Shown in pieces: positions 7,114 through 10,640 of a stretch of DNA of 10,640 nt. Numbering within the stretch: position 1 is the stretch's first letter; each line of letters begins with the position of its first letter. The notes beneath the pieces are model-generated. The model searched no databases. It saw only the letters and a program-made list of their open reading frames with translations, and was not told the origin of the DNA. The DNA comes from Flavobacteriaceae bacterium (lineage in GTDB: Bacteria; Bacteroidota; Bacteroidia; Flavobacteriales; Flavobacteriaceae), in contig JAUXCI010000064.1 in NCBI GenBank assembly GCA_030618945.1, positions 1 through 10,640 on the forward strand, given 5' to 3'. The translations under genes were made by a program, and so were the position numbers.

Positions 7114-7854
7114 TTGAAATCACCAACCAAAATATTAATTGTAGAAGATGAAATGATCATTGGGGCCAATATTTCCTTGCAATTAACTAAACTTGGATAT
7201 GAGGTTACCGGATTAGTCACGAGAGGTGAAGAAGCCTTAAATCATGTCAAACAGCACAAACCTGACATTGTTTTGATGGATATTCAGTTGAAAGGGGATC
7301 TAGACGGAATAGAAACGGTTCAATTGATGCAAAAAGAAATTGATCTTCCCGTTATTTATCTGACTGCCAACGCCGATCAAGAACATTTCGACAGGGCCAA
7401 ATCTACCAATCCCTTTGCCTTTATTTCCAAACCATTTAAAAAAATGGACCTTCAGCATGCCATTGAACTGGTCATTGACAAATTAGATCCCAAAAATTCA
7501 AGGGTTGAGAATGACGATCTTTGTGCATCCCCTTTTATTCAAACGGATAGTATTTTTGTTCGAAGGAATGAAAGGATGATCAAAATTATGATCAAAGACA
7601 TTTATTATTTTGAAGCAGATCGGAACTACTGTAAGATTTTTGCCAAAAACAAAAATTGTTTGCTCGTTATGACTTTAAAAGAAATTGACGAAAAATTACC
7701 TCCTGAGCACTTTTTACGTATCCATAGATCATTTATCATAAATTTATCTCATGTTGATGAAGTGGCAGGTAGTCATGTGGTCATTGGTAAAAAGGCTATT
7801 CCGCTTAGCAAATCTTTGAGAGCTGAATTATTGACCCGTTTGCAAACATTTTAA
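7114..7854 (+). CDS. LytTR-family response regulator (LytR/AlgR type)
   Basis: A 246-residue cytosolic two-component regulator that binds DNA through a LytTR domain. The receiver domain spans about 5-122: acidic pocket Glu11-Asp12, phospho-acceptor Asp56 (DIVLMDIQL), Thr84 (VIYLTANAD) and Lys106 (FISKPFKK) are all present, so it should be phosphorylated normally. A linker of about 25 residues follows, then LytTR at about 146-244 with the signatures IYYFEADRNYCKIF and FLRIHRSFIINLSHV. The start is TTG at 7114-7116: an in-frame stop lies just upstream (7108-7110), and the first ATG is inside the receiver after its acidic pocket, so TTG is the only sensible start. The gene converges with the sensor kinase gene, the stops being 10 bases apart, and that kinase is the likely partner. 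Target genes are unknown; LytTR regulators often bind paired direct repeats, which I did not find here. Confidence 0.93.
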   Translation: MKSPTKILIVEDEMIIGANISLQLTKLGYEVTGLVTRGEEALNHVKQHKPDIVLMDIQLKGDLDGIETVQLMQKEIDLPVIYLTANADQEHFDRAKSTNPFAFISKPFKKMDLQHAIELVIDKLDPKNSRVENDDLCASPFIQTDSIFVRRNERMIKIMIKDIYYFEADRNYCKIFAKNKNCLLVMTLKEIDEKLPPEHFLRIHRSFIINLSHVDEVAGSHVVIGKKAIPLSKSLRAELLTRLQTF

Positions 7855-7864
7855 TTGGATTTGT

Positions 7865-9853
7865 TTAAACACTTATTCTCGCTTCCTTTGAGCTCATTTC
7901 AAATTCCATACTCACCCTGGTTCCAAACTCATTGAAGATCGTCATTGAGCCATCAAGTTGTTTCACGAGTAAATCGATTAACAAGGATCCGAACCCATTG
8001 TTTTTGTCATTATTTTTATCAGAATCATCTATACCGATACCATTATCAATAATTTCCAAAAGGAAACGTTTTTTCTCCAATTCTTGCAAGACGATTTTTA
8101 TAATACCCTGTTTACTATTTGGAAAAGCATGTTTAAAAGAATTCGTCAATAATTCATTTACAATTAGTCCTAAAGGAATGGCGGAATCCACATCCATTTC
8201 AACTTCATCCAATTCATAATCAAATTCTATCAATTCATGTGCTCCAAAGGAATCAATTATATGCTTGCTTAGGTTGATAAAGTAATCCCTCATCTCTATA
8301 GATGATAGATTTTTTCCCTGATATAATTTTTGATGTATCATACTCATTGAATAAACCCTGTTCCTACTCTCCTCAATAGCCTGAATAGCAGCAGGGTCCT
8401 TCATTTCAGAAGCTTGAAGATCAAGTAAACTAGACACAATCCCAAGGTTATTCTTAACCCTATGGTGAATTTCCTTAAGTAAAAATTCCTTTTCCTTATT
8501 TTGGCGCTCCAACAAAATATTCTTCCCTTTATCCTTTTGAAAAGTCACGTATAATACAGCTAACAACAAAAGCAACAGGCCGGCTATTATCGATATCAGT
8601 GTTTTTTGCGAATTTTGTTTTTTAATTTGCACTTCCATACCTTGAATGGTATTTTCCTTCTGTGCAATATCAAATTCGGTTTGTAGAAGCGAAATTCTAT
8701 GGTCTGAAGCCTCTGTAAATATTTGATTCCGCAAAGAATCATAAACAGTAAATGACTCCGTTCCGCCTTTATAATTGTGATTTCCAACATATGCTTTTCC
8801 AAGAAGACCGAAGGCCTGGCTCAGGTAGTACTTATCGCCAAAATCAGGGCCGGCAATTTCAATACATTCCTTGAGGCTCTCAATGGCTGTGATGTATTTT
8901 CCTTGAAACAATTCCAGTTTACCTATAGCTAACCAGGATCGCATCAATAAAAAACTATTATTAAGGAGTCGGGCATACTTTAATGCTTCTATTCCTGCTT
9001 TTTCAGCATCTTCATACTGATCCATAAATGTGTAGAGGTCTATTAAAGAGATATAGGCATCACTCAAATTATTATAAAACCCATACCTCTCACCAATAGC
9101 AATGGAACGTTTATAGTACGCTAGGGCCTCTTTATATTTCTTGAGCCCAAGCAGATTGTTACCCACCACGTACATCGCAAAATCATAATCCATATCATTA
9201 AGTCCCCTCTTTTCGAAAACTGCTAAAGATTGAAGCCCATATTCAAGCCCTTGATCAAATTTTGAATGTTTCCAAAATAAATTAGCCAGATCACTGTAGG
9301 CTAAGGCAATCCCTTTTAAATCACCCAATTCCTCTGCTAATCGCTTAGATTCTAAGGCGTAATCAGCTGCCCTGACCAAATCCCCTTTTCTTTCAAAAAC
9401 ATAACCTGCTTGTGTGTTGAGAAAGGCTAAGTCTTCTTTACGCACTTTTAATCTTGCATCTTGTAGGATTGCAAAAGCCGTATCAAGTTTTTCCATTCTT
9501 AAAAAAATGGCAGCCTCTGTAATTTGAAACCTTCCCTCCCAAAGCAGATCCATTTTTTTTCGGGTTAAATCAAGACCTATTTTTGTAAAACTCAATGCCT
9601 TTTCCAAATCACGCGTGTGCCAATAATAGGCCAGGTCGTTTAAAACTGAAAATTTTATACTGTCTTCTTTGATTTTAGGGTATGCTGCTTCAAGGACATC
9701 TAAATAAGATAGCCCAAAATTATCTGTATCAACAAAAACTTTTTTATAGGGTTCAGCGCTATTTAAGTCAATAATATCCTGAGCATAAGCTGACATCCCT
9801 CCCATTATTACAAGGTACAATTGAAAGGCAAACCTTATAAATTGACTTTTCAT
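7865..9853 (-). CDS. TPR-containing HisKA_2 sensor histidine kinase
   Basis: Membrane sensor kinase, 662 residues from the chosen start. Residues 1-25 are a signal peptide (MKSQFIRFAFQLYLVIMGG, cleavage after AYA), followed by a large periplasmic part with about seven or eight tetratricopeptide repeats (about 60-375; for example KKYKEALAYYKRSIAIGERY and DQYEDAEKAGIEALKYARLL). A short coiled coil leads to one membrane helix at about 417-437 (LISIIAGLLLLLLAVLYVTF). The cytosolic HisKA_2 domain has phospho-acceptor His464 in EIHHRVKNNLGIVSSLLDLQ, and the HATPase domain has its N box near 564 (NELLTNSFKHAF), the DNGIGID box near 601 and a GFGS box near 618. There is no attached receiver. The frame extends 18 codons further to an ATG at 9907, but the ATG at 9851-9853 gives a canonical signal peptide and is preferred. 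It probably phosphorylates the neighbouring LytTR regulator. The signal sensed is unknown. Confidence 0.92.
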   Translation of the reverse strand: MKSQFIRFAFQLYLVIMGGMSAYAQDIIDLNSAEPYKKVFVDTDNFGLSYLDVLEAAYPKIKEDSIKFSVLNDLAYYWHTRDLEKALSFTKIGLDLTRKKMDLLWEGRFQITEAAIFLRMEKLDTAFAILQDARLKVRKEDLAFLNTQAGYVFERKGDLVRAADYALESKRLAEELGDLKGIALAYSDLANLFWKHSKFDQGLEYGLQSLAVFEKRGLNDMDYDFAMYVVGNNLLGLKKYKEALAYYKRSIAIGERYGFYNNLSDAYISLIDLYTFMDQYEDAEKAGIEALKYARLLNNSFLLMRSWLAIGKLELFQGKYITAIESLKECIEIAGPDFGDKYYLSQAFGLLGKAYVGNHNYKGGTESFTVYDSLRNQIFTEASDHRISLLQTEFDIAQKENTIQGMEVQIKKQNSQKTLISIIAGLLLLLLAVLYVTFQKDKGKNILLERQNKEKEFLLKEIHHRVKNNLGIVSSLLDLQASEMKDPAAIQAIEESRNRVYSMSMIHQKLYQGKNLSSIEMRDYFINLSKHIIDSFGAHELIEFDYELDEVEMDVDSAIPLGLIVNELLTNSFKHAFPNSKQGIIKIVLQELEKKRFLLEIIDNGIGIDDSDKNNDKNNGFGSLLIDLLVKQLDGSMTIFNEFGTRVSMEFEMSSKEARISV

Positions 9854-10121
9854 GTCTTGAATATTTTGCTGTGGCTCATCATTACTAAATCCTAATAAAA
9901 TTGACATTTCATATTGATTTTGCCAATCCTTGAAACTCCAATAAAATTGTTTAATTGAGAAAGTTACAAATTAAAAAACAAATATGGCTTGGATAAATAA
10001 AAGGGGGCCTTCGGACAAGAATATTAAACCCTAGTCCTAAACGACTTGTTTAAAAGGCCAAATAGGGCTTACATTTAGATCTCAATAATTGAGACCAATT
10101 CTGATTAATAGTATTTTTAAT

Positions 10122-10631
10122 ATGATGAAAATCTTTCTAATAGCATCCTTGTTTATTCTCCCATTACAGGCATGTAACGATAAAGATGTATTGAATGAAA
10201 CTGAGGAAGTCAATAAAGAAACAGTCATAAGTTATGTAAGTACTATTTGGAATAACAAGGATGTCTCCAAATTAGAAATATATTTTGCAGATCAATTCAT
10301 TCGAAGGGTAAATAATGTGGAGATCGCAGCAAGCATGATAGAACTCTCCACTAACATCCAGGTTTATTTTATCGGGTTCCCTGATCTAACATTGAGCATT
10401 GATGATATCGTTCCATACAATGATTTGGTAATCATGAACTGGACGATTTCAGGAACAAATACTGGAGTATTTGGAGAGTCCCCACCCACTGGCAAAAAAA
10501 TAAAAATTAATGGAATAAGCCACATAAAATTTAACAAGGAAGGGAAAATCATATATGAAGATGTGTTCTACAATGAATTATTGCTTTTACAACAACTAGG
10601 CTATACACTTATACCACCAACTCTTGAATAA
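10122..10631 (+). CDS. SnoaL/ester-cyclase-like lipoprotein
   Basis: A predicted lipoprotein of 169 residues with an NTF2-like (SnoaL, 'ester cyclase') domain. The leader MMKIFLIASLFILPLQAC is a signal peptidase II signal with lipobox LQAC; Cys18 would be lipidated and the protein anchored on the periplasmic side or the outer membrane. Domain signatures are the N-terminal helix (VISYVSTIWNNKDVSKLEIYFADQF), GVFGESPPTGKKIKINGISHIKFNKEGKI in pieces, and the ending LLLLQQLGY, all typical of the SnoaL-like family. Where many relatives have a Trp-Asp pair before this ending, this protein has Tyr-Asn (Asn151), so enzymatic cyclase activity is doubtful. The frame is open back to a TTG at 10089, but the ATG at 10122 (or 10125) gives a proper lipoprotein signal and is preferred. 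It stands alone and is divergent from the kinase gene. A weak promoter match (TTG at 10046-10048, TACATTTA at 10070-10077, 21-base spacer) lies upstream. The biological role is not known. Confidence 0.8.
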   Translation: MMKIFLIASLFILPLQACNDKDVLNETEEVNKETVISYVSTIWNNKDVSKLEIYFADQFIRRVNNVEIAASMIELSTNIQVYFIGFPDLTLSIDDIVPYNDLVIMNWTISGTNTGVFGESPPTGKKIKINGISHIKFNKEGKIIYEDVFYNELLLLQQLGYTLIPPTLE

Positions 10632-10640
10632 ATAACCAAT

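Noticed and set aside
7838..7871. Palindromes GTTTGCAAAC and TGTTTAAACA at the convergent regulator/kinase ends
   Set aside because: Each coincides with coding ends or stop codons in AT-rich sequence, the two differ from each other, and neither lies in a promoter position.
9966..9986. Kinase promoter from CAAATTAA or CAAATATG (minus strand)
   Set aside because: Each has a mismatch to TAnnTTTG, and no TTG is at the right spacing.
9998..10017. GGGGGCCTTCGG segment as a terminator or stable hairpin
   Set aside because: The arms do not pair beyond three or four bases, and no T tract follows.

Overview
The window comes from an AT-rich member of the Bacteroidota, most likely a Flavobacteriia-type marine or environmental bacterium. 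The evidence is A-rich leaders without Shine-Dalgarno sequences, several matches to the Bacteroidota promoter pattern (TTG, about 19 bases, TAnnTTTG), a FucP-type sugar symporter beside a secreted family 9 glycosidase, and a TPR-type HisKA_2 sensor kinase next to a LytTR response regulator. No rRNA, tRNA, CRISPR array, insertion sequence or phage gene was seen. The genus assignment is open.

Left part (1-4157), a small sugar-utilisation locus. A major facilitator sugar symporter (minus strand, cut by the left edge) is divergent from a secreted GH9 glycoside hydrolase. The 341-base gap between them holds two nearly identical inverted repeats, ATGCAAYTTATTGCAC. One overlaps the -33 element of a predicted promoter for the transporter; the other lies on the expected transcription start of a predicted promoter for the hydrolase. 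A LacI-family regulator gene, convergent with the hydrolase gene, is the obvious candidate to bind them. A plausible scheme is that GH9 releases a beta-linked oligosaccharide or sugar in the periplasm, the symporter imports it, and LacI derepresses both when it is present.

Middle part (4141-6733), de novo NAD synthesis. nadA (quinolinate synthase) and nadB (L-aspartate oxidase) are separated by one base, and the lacI gene overlaps the end of nadB by 17 bases with a TTG start. The sugar regulator is therefore probably the third gene of the nadAB transcript, which is the oddest arrangement in the window.

Right part (7114-10640), signalling and a lipoprotein. A LytTR response regulator (plus strand) converges with a periplasmic-TPR HisKA_2 sensor kinase (minus strand), the stop codons being 10 bases apart; they are likely a cognate pair. 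Further right, a SnoaL/ester-cyclase-like lipoprotein is divergent from the kinase.

Nothing here is a clearly new type of system. The best candidates for a second look are the double-operator divergent control region with its unusual LacI hinge, the coupling of that LacI to nadAB, and the atypical GH9 active site.
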